In this document: one piece after another, positions 7,657-16,643 of the stretch | Position numbering within the stretch: position 1 is the stretch's first letter | Layout: each line of letters begins with the position of its first letter | Translations under genes and position numbers: made by a program | Source of the DNA: Methanoculleus marisnigri JR1 | Lineage (GTDB): Archaea; Halobacteriota; Methanomicrobia; Methanomicrobiales; Methanoculleaceae | Direction: 5' to 3' | NCBI RefSeq assembly: GCF_000015825.1 | Contig: NC_009051.1 | Location: 1,234,695 to 1,298,694 of the forward strand | Length of the DNA: 64,000 nt | The notes under the pieces: model-generated | What the model saw: the letters and a program-made list of their open reading frames with translations, nothing else | What the model was told of the DNA's origin: nothing | Databases searched by the model: none

Positions 7657-10032
7657 CTACGTCACCCGCACGCCGAGGCATGCTGCCGCTCTCCCGAAGG
7701 CTTCGGTCCACCGTTCTGCACCCCCGTCACCCCGGCCGGCACGCTCCCGCACCTCCGCATAGTGCCCGCGCATCCCGACGCAGATGTTCTGGCTCTCCCA
7801 TAGAGCAAGCAATAAAGGAAATATCTTTGCACACCCGACGATGCGGGAGACCTCTTCGAGCGGAGCGGGATCATCCGGGCGGGCCGCTGCCGCCCGGAGA
7901 GCGAACGTGATCCGCCTGCTCGCCGCCTCCCCGAGGGCCGCGAGATCGGGCTCGATGCTTCCCGCCCGCATCTCCTCCGCGAGCGCGTAAAACAGCCCGG
8001 GGTCGGGGCACCCCTCTCCAATCATCGCGAGCAGCCGTTCGGCGCGGGCGTGCGCCAGGAGACGGACGGCGGCTCCCGGCGCGGGGATCCCGAGATCGTC
8101 GAGCGCCCCGATTGTTGGCATCGCATCGCGGTAGACCGCGCAGACGGCGTCTCCGATCCCGGGCGCGATCTCGCGGGCGATCGTCCACCGCTCCTCGTCG
8201 GAGAGGTCGGGAGCGGTATAGACCCGGGAAAAGGCACCGGCTATCGCCCCTGCCGGATCGGAGCTCTCCCATACCGTCCAGAACGCCTCCCCGCCGCCGT
8301 CCTCGCGCACGCCGATGACGACCCGGTCGATCCCGGAGAAGCACACGGCCGCATCGAAGAGCGCCTCCTCCCCCGTCGCCCGGCACCGCACCCGGACGGT
8401 CCCGAGGATACGGCGTTCTTTTGCGTTCAGGCGGTACGGCCAGTCTCCGGCGACGTCGTAGATCCCCGACGCAGCCGCGGGGTGGTCGAGGCCGAAGAGC
8501 GCGTAGAGAGCGGTCCCGGCCGCGATCCGGGGGAGGTCGGCCGCCGCCGGCCGGACCAGGACGTCATAGACCTCCGCTCCGGTCGCGTAGCGCGGATCGT
8601 TCACCGGAGCGCGGCGGAGGATCTCGACGAACCGCGCCTCGAGGTCGAGCCCGAAAGCCTGCCGGGCGATATCCATAGCCCTTTTTGCGTGCCGCATCAC
8701 CTGGACGCCCCCCGGCTCGGTGATGTCGTCGAAGAACCAGCCGCAGCTCGTCTGCATCAGCATCGCCTGCCGCTCCGCTTCAAGGAGGGAGAGCGCCCGC
8801 CGCCGGCCTTCGGCATCGATGCCGCCGGGCGCGTGCCGGGAGAAGAACGCCGCCACGCTCTCGTCCGACCACCGGGCGAGGACGAGATCGACGGCGTTGT
8901 CGCGGGCCTCCGCCGGGTCGCGGACGAGAAGAGCGAGCGCCTCCTCCGACCGGGGAGCGAGAGCGTCCCTGACCATCTCGATCGCCTCCCGGAGCGGTCC
9001 GCGCCACGCCTGCGACCACCCGAGCTCTTTTCCGGTATGGCACCCGCACTCTCCCCGCCATCGTTCGATGCCGTGAGCGCAGCTCCACGATGTCTCTTCG
9101 CGAACCAGCGCCTCGTGCGTGGGCGGGTGGGCGGCGAGGTACTCGCCGTAGACCGTGAGGCGGATGTCCCGGTGCGCCTCGATAGCCCGGAGGCAGCGGG
9201 CGAGCGCCATCTCCCCGAACTCGCGGTGGTGGCCGTAGGTCTCGGCATCGGTTGCGATATGCACGAGTTCCGGGCGGCCTCTCTCCCGGGAGAACGCGCC
9301 CGTCAGCCGGTCGGCAAGCCGCCGCCCGTCGGAGAGCAGGTCGCCGAACGCGACGTCGCGGGCGATCGTCCCGTCGTAGAAGAAGACCGCGATGCTTCGC
9401 CCGGAAGGGAGCCGGCAGAGGTAGGGCATCCTCGTCTCGACCCCCCCGCCGGAGACGTCCATCCAGCCGTCTTCCCCGATCGCCCGCACGCCTGCGGCCT
9501 GATGGGGGGCGAGGATGGTGAACCGGATCCCCGCCGCCGCCAGCGCCTCCAGGGATTCGATATCGACCGCCGTCTCCGGGAGCCACATCCCTTCGGGTTC
9601 CCGGCCGAACCGTGACGCAAAGTCACGGACACCCCAGGCGACCTGGGCACGCTTGTCCCGCCGGGCCGCGAGCGGCATGATGACGTGGTTGTAGCAGCAG
9701 GCGATCGCGGACCCGTGGCCGCCGTAGCGCTCCCGGCTCTCGCGGTCGGCGTCGAGAATCGCACCGTAGATATCCGGCCGGTGGCGCTCGAGCCAGGCAA
9801 AAAGCGTCGGTGCGGCCGTGAAACTGATCCGTGCGTAGTTGTTCACGAGTTCCTCGATCATCCCGTCATCATCGAGGATGCGTGCGGCGGTGTTCGGGGC
9901 GTAACACTCCGCGGTCACCCGTTCGTTCCAGTCGTGGTACGGTGCGGCGGAACGCTGCACCCCCACCTCGCCGAGCCAGGGGTTCTCGCGCGGGGGCTGG
10001 TAGAAATGCCCGTGGATGCAGACGGCACGCAT
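7657..10032 (-). CDS. GH57-like glycoside hydrolase with DUF3536
   Basis: This is a 791-aa protein. The N-terminal half is a GH57-type (beta/alpha)7 barrel: CIHGHFYQPPRENPW, FTAAPTLFAWLERHRPDIY, the barrel-end motif GMWLPETAVDIESLEALA, and IATDAETYGHHREFGEMAL. The C-terminal half (about 300-790) corresponds to DUF3536 and is mostly helical. Relatives occur in glycogen gene clusters of methanogens and bacteria. A glucan-trimming or branching role is likely, but the exact reaction is not established. ATG at 10032 starts 4 bases after the glgB stop, with GAGGGGG inside the glgB 3' end as ribosome-binding site, so the two are probably co-translated. The family is sure; the substrate is inferred from context. 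Confidence 0.8.
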   Translation of the reverse strand: MRAVCIHGHFYQPPRENPWLGEVGVQRSAAPYHDWNERVTAECYAPNTAARILDDDGMIEELVNNYARISFTAAPTLFAWLERHRPDIYGAILDADRESRERYGGHGSAIACCYNHVIMPLAARRDKRAQVAWGVRDFASRFGREPEGMWLPETAVDIESLEALAAAGIRFTILAPHQAAGVRAIGEDGWMDVSGGGVETRMPYLCRLPSGRSIAVFFYDGTIARDVAFGDLLSDGRRLADRLTGAFSRERGRPELVHIATDAETYGHHREFGEMALARCLRAIEAHRDIRLTVYGEYLAAHPPTHEALVREETSWSCAHGIERWRGECGCHTGKELGWSQAWRGPLREAIEMVRDALAPRSEEALALLVRDPAEARDNAVDLVLARWSDESVAAFFSRHAPGGIDAEGRRRALSLLEAERQAMLMQTSCGWFFDDITEPGGVQVMRHAKRAMDIARQAFGLDLEARFVEILRRAPVNDPRYATGAEVYDVLVRPAAADLPRIAAGTALYALFGLDHPAAASGIYDVAGDWPYRLNAKERRILGTVRVRCRATGEEALFDAAVCFSGIDRVVIGVREDGGGEAFWTVWESSDPAGAIAGAFSRVYTAPDLSDEERWTIAREIAPGIGDAVCAVYRDAMPTIGALDDLGIPAPGAAVRLLAHARAERLLAMIGEGCPDPGLFYALAEEMRAGSIEPDLAALGEAASRRITFALRAAAARPDDPAPLEEVSRIVGCAKIFPLLLALWESQNICVGMRGHYAEVRERAGRGDGGAERWTEAFGRAAACLGVRVT

Positions 10033-10038
10033 CAATCG

Positions 10039-11994
10039 TCACGCCCCCTCGGGACAGAAGACGACCACCCCGAGCGGGGGCAGGGTGAGCGGAAGCGAAC
10101 ACGACCGGCCGTGGGCCGGGATTCGCTCCGCTTCCACCCCGCCGAGGTTCCCGACACCGCTCCCGCCGTACTCGACCGCATCGCTGTTGAGCACCTCTTT
10201 CCAGAACCCGCCGAACGGGACGCCGATCCGGTAGTCGTAGCGCGGCACCGGGGTGAAGTTGCAGATGACCAGGACGACGTCGTCGGCCGACCGCCCCCGC
10301 CGCAGGTAGCTGACGACGCTCTTCTCGACGTCCGAGAAATCGACCCACTCGAACCCCGCCTGATCGGCGTCCCGCTCGTGGAGGGCAGGCTTCCGCCGGT
10401 AGAGGCGGTTCAAATCGGTAACCCACCGGAGGATCCCCTGGTGCGGGGCGTACTGCAGGAGGTCCCACTCGAGCCCGGTCTCGTGGCTCCACTCCGGCCA
10501 CTGCCCGAACTCGCCCCCCATGAAGAGGAGTTTCTTGCCCGGGTGCGTGAACATATACCCATATAGGAGACGAAGATTCGCCCGTTTCCGCCACTCGTCG
10601 CCGGGCATCTTCCCGATGAGCGAACTTTTCTCGTGAACGACCTCGTCGTGCGAGAGGGGGAGGACATAACGCTCGGAGAACGCGTACCATATGCTGAACG
10701 TCAGGAGATCGGGGCGGTACTTCCGAAAGACCGGGTCGAGCGTGAAGTAGTCCAGCGCATCGTGCATCCAGCCCATGTTCCACTTCAGGTCGAACCCGAG
10801 CCCCCCGGTCGCGGTCGGGGCGGTCACCCCCGGCCAGGCGGTCGCCTCCTCGGCGATGACGAGGACGTCCGGGAAGTTGGCGTGGACAGTGTCGTTCACC
10901 TTCCGGAGAAACACCATCGCCTCGAGGTTCTCCCGCCCGCCGTAGACGTTCGGCGTCCATTCTCCGGCGCTCCGGGCGTAATCGAGGTAGAGCATCGAAG
11001 AGACCGCGTCGACCCGGAGACCGTCCGCGTGGTAGCGTTCGAGCCAGAAGACGGCGCTGCTGATGAGAAACGACCTGACCTCGTTCCTCGCGAGATTGAA
11101 GACGTAACTCTTCCATTCCGGGTGGTAGCGCCGGCCGGGGAGGGCATGCTCGTAGAGGTAGGTGCCGTCGAAGTAGGAGAGGCCGTAGCCGTCGGACGGG
11201 AAGTGGGACGGCACCCAGTCGAGGATTACCCCGATCCCGCGCAGGTGGAGGTGCTCGACGAGGTGCATGAAGTCCTGCGGGGTGCCGTACCTGCTCGTGG
11301 GGGCAAAGTAGCCGAGCGTCTGGTAGCCCCAGGAGGCGTAGAGCGGATGCTCCATGACCGGGAGAAACTCGACGTGCGTGAACCCCGCCTCGAGCAGGTA
11401 GTCGGCGAGTTCGGTTGCAAGCTCCCGGTAGCTCGTGCACCGTCTCTCCCCCTCCGGCATCCGCCACGAACCGATATGAACCTCATAGACGGATACCGGG
11501 GCGTCCGGGGTGTTCGCCTCTTCCCGGCAGCGCATCCACGACCGGTCGCGCCAGGCGTAGGCAGTGTCCCAGACAACGGACGCGGTCTTCGGCGGAACCT
11601 CCCAGAAGCGGGCGAACGGGTCGCCCTTCTCCACGCAGTAGTCGCGGTACCTGCTCCTGATGTGGTATTTGTAGAGCGCCCCCTGGCCGAGTTCCGGGAC
11701 GAACCCCTCCCAGATGCCGGAGTTGTCGCCCCGCGCCGTGAGCGGGTGTTCGCCCGCCTTCCATCCGTTGAAGTCCCCGATGACCGAGACTTCCGCGGCG
11801 TTCGGCGCCCAGACGGAAAAGAACGTCCCCTGCACACCGTCGGCGACGGCGGGATGCGCTCCCAGCTTCTCGTAGAGGCGGGTGTGGTTACCCTGCCGGA
11901 AGAGGTAGACATCGTAGTCGGTGACGAGAGTCCCGGTCTTCGTGATGTCGGGCAACGCCTGCTGCACGCTCTCACCCGTCCCAGGTATCTTCAT
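10039..11994 (-). CDS. glgB: 1,4-alpha-glucan branching enzyme
   Basis: This is a 651-aa GH13 branching enzyme that introduces alpha-1,6 branches into glycogen. An N-terminal CBM48-type domain ([21 protein letters not shown]) precedes the barrel. Catalytic blocks are visible: [29 protein letters not shown] (nucleophile Asp), [14 protein letters not shown] (acid/base Glu) and [12 protein letters not shown] (transition-state Asp). A C-terminal beta domain ends FCPEGA. The length matches GlgB. The 5' end overlaps the GT4 gene by 23 bases and the 3' end is 4 bases from the DUF3536 gene, which places it in the middle of the operon. Confidence 0.95.
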   Translation of the reverse strand: MKIPGTGESVQQALPDITKTGTLVTDYDVYLFRQGNHTRLYEKLGAHPAVADGVQGTFFSVWAPNAAEVSVIGDFNGWKAGEHPLTARGDNSGIWEGFVPELGQGALYKYHIRSRYRDYCVEKGDPFARFWEVPPKTASVVWDTAYAWRDRSWMRCREEANTPDAPVSVYEVHIGSWRMPEGERRCTSYRELATELADYLLEAGFTHVEFLPVMEHPLYASWGYQTLGYFAPTSRYGTPQDFMHLVEHLHLRGIGVILDWVPSHFPSDGYGLSYFDGTYLYEHALPGRRYHPEWKSYVFNLARNEVRSFLISSAVFWLERYHADGLRVDAVSSMLYLDYARSAGEWTPNVYGGRENLEAMVFLRKVNDTVHANFPDVLVIAEEATAWPGVTAPTATGGLGFDLKWNMGWMHDALDYFTLDPVFRKYRPDLLTFSIWYAFSERYVLPLSHDEVVHEKSSLIGKMPGDEWRKRANLRLLYGYMFTHPGKKLLFMGGEFGQWPEWSHETGLEWDLLQYAPHQGILRWVTDLNRLYRRKPALHERDADQAGFEWVDFSDVEKSVVSYLRRGRSADDVVLVICNFTPVPRYDYRIGVPFGGFWKEVLNSDAVEYGGSGVGNLGGVEAERIPAHGRSCSLPLTLPPLGVVVFCPEGA

Positions 11995-13144
11995 CGCGGC
12001 CCGCCAGGGGGATGTCCCTGTAGACGCCGAGCATCCGTTCCGTGACGACGCTCCACCGGAACGTATCCATCACTTTCCTGCGGCCGGCTCTCCCGAGTTT
12101 CTGCATGTAGGCCGGATCGTCGATGAGGTGGCAGACCCCCCAGGCGATCGAGTCCGACCGGACGGGAACCTTGATCCCGTTTTTGAAGTTGTCGATATTC
12201 TCGGCGAGCCCCCCGACGTCGGTCGCGACGACGCAGCGCTCCGCACTCCAGGCCCCCGTGAGGACGAGCCCGAACGGCTCGTTCCTGCTCGGGATGGCGA
12301 CAAGGTCGCACGCGTTCAGGAGCCGGACGTGATCCTCATCGGAGACGTAGCCGAGGAACTGCACGGGAAGACCGTTCGCCGTCCCTTCCAGGTAACCGCG
12401 CATATCCCCGGTGCCGGCGAAGAGAAACTGCACGTCCCAGCGTTTGGCGAGGATCTCGGGTATGGCCTGCATCAGGAGGTCGGGCCCTTTCTGGTAGGTG
12501 AGGCGCCCGACGAAGAGGACGACGGGTGCGAGCGGATGGATGCCGTAGTGCTTCTTCACCTCGCCCGGGTCGACCCGGGCGCGGTAGGCATCGGGATCGA
12601 TCCCGTTCGGGATGACGGTGACCTTCCATTCGGGGACGTTGTAGAGCCACATCACCTCGGTCTTCGTTGAATTGGAGACGGTCGTGACCGCCTTTGCGAT
12701 GTAGCCCCCGTACCACTCCTTGCCCGATATCTCCTGGAACTCCCACCAGCCGCCGAAATTCCCCCCGTGCCGGCCGTACTCGGTGGAGTGGAAGGAGAGA
12801 ACGGTGTTCCTGTCACGGAGAACATGCAGCGCCTCAACGAGGTGCCAGTCGTGGAAATGGAGGATGTCGAACGGCGGCGTGTCGTGAGCGCGGAACGCGT
12901 CCACGAGCATGTTGCTCATCGTCCTGCAGTACTCGATGACGTTGTCGCCGTACGGCAGGCAGTAGTGGTAGCGGACGCCGTTGATTGTCGCGTCGTCTCC
13001 CTCTCCCCGCGTGAAGAAATGGACCTCGTGCCCCATCAGGGCAAGGCGCTCGGCGAGATGGGTCGCCGCCGGCGCAAGGCCGCCCACCTTGAACGTGGAA
13101 TGGAGCGACTCCCAGCAGAAGAATGCTAACTTAAGCGTTTCCAT
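11972..13144 (-). CDS. GT4 family glycogen synthase-like glycosyltransferase
   Basis: This is a 390-aa GT-B transferase, probably elongating glycogen from a nucleotide sugar. The N-terminal domain starts [44 protein letters not shown], with the glycine-rich acceptor loop KVGGLAPA, and contains DILHFHDWH. The C-terminal donor domain has [29 protein letters not shown] and the EX7E-type stretch [15 protein letters not shown]. It is much closer to archaeal GT4 glycogen synthases than to the longer bacterial GlgA, so I give no symbol. It overlaps the genes on both sides. No ADP-glucose pyrophosphorylase lies nearby, so its sugar donor cannot be read from context. Confidence 0.85.
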   Translation of the reverse strand: METLKLAFFCWESLHSTFKVGGLAPAATHLAERLALMGHEVHFFTRGEGDDATINGVRYHYCLPYGDNVIEYCRTMSNMLVDAFRAHDTPPFDILHFHDWHLVEALHVLRDRNTVLSFHSTEYGRHGGNFGGWWEFQEISGKEWYGGYIAKAVTTVSNSTKTEVMWLYNVPEWKVTVIPNGIDPDAYRARVDPGEVKKHYGIHPLAPVVLFVGRLTYQKGPDLLMQAIPEILAKRWDVQFLFAGTGDMRGYLEGTANGLPVQFLGYVSDEDHVRLLNACDLVAIPSRNEPFGLVLTGAWSAERCVVATDVGGLAENIDNFKNGIKVPVRSDSIAWGVCHLIDDPAYMQKLGRAGRRKVMDTFRWSVVTERMLGVYRDIPLAGRDEDTWDG

Positions 13145-14598
13145 AGTTTGTTGATCCTCTTCTGAATCATCGTTCGGAGTCTCCTGCGGTCGTAGATGCC
13201 CCAGATCTTCTCCGCCAGTTGCGTATCGCCGATGACCTGGGCGATCCAGCGGTTGAAGTCCTCCCGCTCCACGTGGTACCGGATGACATCGTCCGGGGCA
13301 AACTCGAGCATATTTGCGAGTTCCTGGAGACTGTGGGCGGCATACCCGGCCGGCCGGTCATATGACGAGAAGTAGAACGCCTTATCCGGGGGGACGCAAC
13401 GGAGCGAGAGAGCGGCCTTGGGCGACCGGGCGATGATTGCAGACCGCTCCTCGGCGTGCGAGAGGATCCGCATAAATGAGGCGAAGTAGTCGTAGGTCGC
13501 CTGGTGGCTGACGGCGTGAAGCGGTTTTCCGCACGAGGTCGAGCGCATGGCCATCCGGCGAATATGCTCGGTCTCAAGGAGGCAGCGCCAGATCTCCGGG
13601 TCTGTCACCAGGCCCCCGGCCTCCTCGAGTGCCTCGAGGGCGGACTGCTGCATAATGTTCCTCTGCCGGCCCAGCGAGCCGGTCGGGTCGCCGGTCTCCC
13701 CGATCTCCCCGATCTCCCCGATCTCCTCGTGCGGTGGAAGCCGGGCGGCGTCTGAGGGACGTATGGTCTCTATCCCCTCCGCGGCGAGGGCGGACGGGAG
13801 CGCACGCAGGAACTCGAGGATGCCCGCCTCGGCCCCGATGAAGTCCCCGAAGATGCGGTAGTCGAGGAAGAGCGTGATGTAGTCGCCGGGGGATACGGAG
13901 AGCCACCCCGCATACTGGCCGGCCATCAGCGGCCACTTGTCCCACCCCCGCCACGGAAACCGCACGGCGATATCGTCGGAGAGGTCGCAGTGGGTGACGA
14001 GGACCGGGAGGCCCCGGTAGGTGTAGGTATGGTTCGGGTCCCTCTCAAGAGCGGGGCCCTCCCCTCCCTCGATGATGGCCGCCTCAATTCCGGCCCCGGC
14101 AAGCGCCTCTGCGGTGGTCGGGGTGATCGGGTAATCGGTATGCGCAAACGTGGTCGGCGTGACCGAGAAGTGCTCCTTCATCAGGTTCCGGTGCATGAGA
14201 AGTTCGTCCGTGAACTCCGTGAGATCGGTGAACTGCCCGGCGACGCTGTGGTAGTAGGTTCCGGCGAGGAGTTCGGCGTTTGGGTGAGTTGCCGCACGGG
14301 AGAGAAGTTCGAGCATCTCCGGGTACCACGCATCGAGGTTCTCCACCACCGTTCCGGATATCGCAAAGGCGCACGTAAACCCCTCATCGAGGAGTTCGAG
14401 GAGGAGTTCCGTCGTCGGTCGGAAGGAGCGGTCGATGACCCCTCTCAGGTCTTCCTTCACGTCCGGGTTAAAGTAACTCTCTTTTACGTTTCTCTTTCCC
14501 TTTACCAGATCAGGTTGAAACCCGGGATTGAGATAGCATGGATAATGAATATCGAATCCCAGGCAGACCTTTGGTGGATTTGCGCCCTCGCCTGTCAT
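13126..14598 (-). CDS. GH57 alpha-amylase-type glycoside hydrolase
   Basis: This is a 490-aa GH57 protein. The N-terminus VCLGFDIHYPCYLNPGF carries the family His motif. Later blocks are FAISGTVVENLDAW, AELLAGTYYHSVAGQFTDL, FAHTDYPITPTTAEALAGAGIEAAIIEGG and DYITLFLDYRIFGDF. Such enzymes hydrolyse or rearrange alpha-glucans, and this is the first gene of the glycogen operon. ATG at 14598 is chosen because the protein family starts there and a clear TATA box is centred 26 nt upstream; a longer frame to 14697 is not supported. Residues about 330-345 contain a low-complexity run of E-I-G units made by 9-base tandem repeats near 13,696-13,728. Confidence 0.85.
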   Translation of the reverse strand: MTGEGANPPKVCLGFDIHYPCYLNPGFQPDLVKGKRNVKESYFNPDVKEDLRGVIDRSFRPTTELLLELLDEGFTCAFAISGTVVENLDAWYPEMLELLSRAATHPNAELLAGTYYHSVAGQFTDLTEFTDELLMHRNLMKEHFSVTPTTFAHTDYPITPTTAEALAGAGIEAAIIEGGEGPALERDPNHTYTYRGLPVLVTHCDLSDDIAVRFPWRGWDKWPLMAGQYAGWLSVSPGDYITLFLDYRIFGDFIGAEAGILEFLRALPSALAAEGIETIRPSDAARLPPHEEIGEIGEIGETGDPTGSLGRQRNIMQQSALEALEEAGGLVTDPEIWRCLLETEHIRRMAMRSTSCGKPLHAVSHQATYDYFASFMRILSHAEERSAIIARSPKAALSLRCVPPDKAFYFSSYDRPAGYAAHSLQELANMLEFAPDDVIRYHVEREDFNRWIAQVIGDTQLAEKIWGIYDRRRLRTMIQKRINKLWKRLS

Positions 14599-14620
14599 CG
14601 GGGGTAGATGGCCGTTTCCG

Positions 14621-14628
14621 TATATAAA
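14621..14628 (-). promoter_or_regulatory. TATA box of the glycogen operon (leaderless start)
   Basis: TTTATATA on the minus strand is centred about 26 nt before the ATG at 14598, and no purine-rich ribosome-binding sequence lies between them. This spacing puts transcription initiation at or next to the A of ATG, so the first gene is probably translated from a leaderless message. Confidence 0.6.
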
Positions 14629-14868
14629 TGTCGTCGACGTGGAATACCCGCCGACCCTCAGGCCCCTTCCGTGCTCCGATACCCGGGAAATTGGCAACCG
14701 TCATCCCCGGAGCGGATCGAGGCATCCCGGTGCCTGCGCGGAGAGCAAAACGACGGGATGCTCCGCGTTACCGGCCGTCTTCGCATATCCGGATGGGGCC
14801 GCATCCCGCGATCCTGCCGCAGCGCTCGACCGCCGGCACGACCCCCGTCTTCGAGAGCTTCAATCCCT

Positions 14869-15052
14869 CGAACAAAAAAGGCTTTGTGACTTACTGCACA
14901 TATTAGCACTACAGCGGTGGCGAAGCGGACTAAGGGCGGAATATACAGTTGATGTATTGCTAAAAATCTGTGCTGCCCTCAACTGCGATTTTGCCGACAT
15001 AACGAATGTCGACAGAAGCAAGAATAAATCTAAAGAGGAGGAGGCCGCCATA
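14869..15052 (+). pseudogene. Frameshifted XRE-type regulator remnant
   Basis: Joined across frames, the DNA reads like the core of a small Cro/C1 helix-turn-helix protein: LCDLLHI, then ISTTAVAKRTKG, then EYTVDVLLKICAALNCDFADI. The middle recognition-helix block is in a different frame from both flanks. The shifts fall near 14,902 and at an extra G near 14,938. Such regulators have a start and a first helix that are missing here, so this is a broken copy. The last part runs in frame into the DUF1016 gene without a stop. It is AT-rich like that gene and was probably acquired with it. Confidence 0.55.
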
Positions 15053-16117
15053 GTGAACGGGCGCAATGATAGCATACAACCCACAGTTACGGGCGAGTTG
15101 AATACAAGCATCTATCAAGGCATCCGCAATACCCTTGCGGAAGCACGGTCAAAAGCCTATTCTGCTGTTAATTCCGCTATGGTTGAGGCTTACTGGGAGA
15201 TCGGGCGGCAGATAGATGAAGCCGTTGGTGAACGCGCCGAATATGGAAAAGGTCTGCTGAGATATTTGGCGGGGCAGTTGACTTCAGAGTTTGGTAAAGG
15301 CTTTGATGAAAGCAGTTTACGCCGAATGCGTCAATTTTTCAAGACGTTTCCAATTCGTGCCACACTGTGGCACGAATTGAGTTGGTCTCACTATCGCCTG
15401 CTTATGAAGATCGAAGATCAGTCGCGGCGTGAGTTTTATGGACGTGAATGTGCTGAAGCGGCCTGGAGTGTTCGTCAATTGGAGCGGCAGATAAACTCGT
15501 TCCTTTATGAACGTCTGCTCGCCACACAAAAAAGCGGAGCTGAAAGCGTGAAAAACGAAATTCACACGCTTGAACCGAAAAATGATCCCGATTATATCCT
15601 CAAAGACCCCTATATTTTGGAGTTTTTGGATTTGAAAGAAAATCGTGATTATCACGAAAACGATTTGGAACAGGCTTTAATCAACAAACTGCAAGAGTTT
15701 TTGCTCGAACTTGGAAAGGGCTTTTCATTTGTGGCACGCCAAAAGCGGATAACAATTGAGGGCGACCATTACTATGTCGATCTCGTTTTTTACAACTATA
15801 TCCTTAAATGCTTTGTAGTCATCGATTTAAAGGCAGGAAAGCTGACTTATCAAGATGTCGGCCAAATGGACTTCTATGTCCGATATTTTGAGGATAAGGT
15901 GAAATTGCCGGGTGATAATCCCACCATAGGGATTATTCTCTGCACCGACAAAAACGATACGATGGCAAAATACTCTGTGCTGTCAGATAATGAAAATCTG
16001 TTTGCCTCAAAATATATGCTCTATCTTCCCACAGAGGAAGAATTGAAGCACGAATTAAAACGTGAACGCGAGCTTATTGAGCGTCAGAAGGCCATGGACG
16101 AGGGGGCAGACAAATGA
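15053..16117 (+). CDS. DUF1016 / YhcG-type PDDEXK nuclease family protein
   Basis: This is a 354-aa protein of the DUF1016 (YhcG) family, widespread in bacterial accessory islands. The N-terminal domain (SIYQGIRNTLAEARSKAYSAVNSAMVEAYWEIGRQIDEA ... LRRMRQFFKTFP ... LSWSHYRLLMKI) is followed by a C-terminal PD-(D/E)xK-like core: KRITIEGDHYYVDLVFYN and CFVVIDLKAGKLTYQDVGQMDFYV. The D..D.K residues fit a nuclease fold, but the cellular target is unknown. GTG at 15053 follows GGAGGAGG at good spacing and is the family start, although the frame is open further upstream into the broken regulator. Codon use is clearly AT-rich (AAA, TTT, GAA) against the GC-rich neighbours, a sign of transfer. Confidence 0.85.
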   Translation: MNGRNDSIQPTVTGELNTSIYQGIRNTLAEARSKAYSAVNSAMVEAYWEIGRQIDEAVGERAEYGKGLLRYLAGQLTSEFGKGFDESSLRRMRQFFKTFPIRATLWHELSWSHYRLLMKIEDQSRREFYGRECAEAAWSVRQLERQINSFLYERLLATQKSGAESVKNEIHTLEPKNDPDYILKDPYILEFLDLKENRDYHENDLEQALINKLQEFLLELGKGFSFVARQKRITIEGDHYYVDLVFYNYILKCFVVIDLKAGKLTYQDVGQMDFYVRYFEDKVKLPGDNPTIGIILCTDKNDTMAKYSVLSDNENLFASKYMLYLPTEEELKHELKRERELIERQKAMDEGADK

Positions 16118-16643
16118 GTGCCCTTACAAAGCATTCACGCATTATGGAGATACTGGAGCGAGAAACGGGAGGACACAGCTACAAATCTCACAAATACAGC
16201 CTTGACGATTCAGAGCGCTCCCCTGTCGAATATGGGGAATCAGGGAAGTCGACGCAGTGGACACGGCGTGGGGAAACAAAGGATATTAGAACAACTACGA
16301 TTATATGATTGGTGTATCAAAGAGATTCAATCCTGAAATGTGTCTCATGTTAGGTGATAAACCGAATCCCGGATTTATCGCCAAGTTGCCATTATATCAT
16401 CGGACTCCAGTGGCGTACTTTACAGATCCCGAAAGATGATTCAACTGTTAACGATGTCCTCCAATATTACTGCATAAAGCGGTATAACGAAATACCTGAG
16501 TTAGTCGCTGAAGATTGAGCTTGTTTAATCTCACCGACTTTATGAGAAAAAATAATTTGGTCTCTGACTTTATGAACGAAGTCGCCCGGACCGCAACATT
16601 CTAAAGAGACCTCTCCCGATCACCCTCCCGGGAGTGTGGCCGC
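16118..16643. other. AT-rich tail of the acquired patch, no firm gene
   Basis: This 526-base stretch keeps the low GC of the DUF1016 gene. An ATG at 16114 overlaps the nuclease stop and opens 64 codons that resemble nothing I know. A second short frame, GTG 16354 to TGA 16518 (54 codons, with a segment CHYIIGLQWRTLQIPKDD), is also unrecognised. A pair of direct repeats, GACTTTATGA, lies at about 16,532 and 16,566. Decayed remains of transferred DNA are more likely than functional genes. Confidence 0.35.

Noticed and set aside
16114-16308. 64-codon frame overlapping the DUF1016 stop as a coupled gene
   Set aside because: Although ATGA coupling looks attractive, the product has no recognisable features and the region looks decayed, so it is described only within the intergenic entry.
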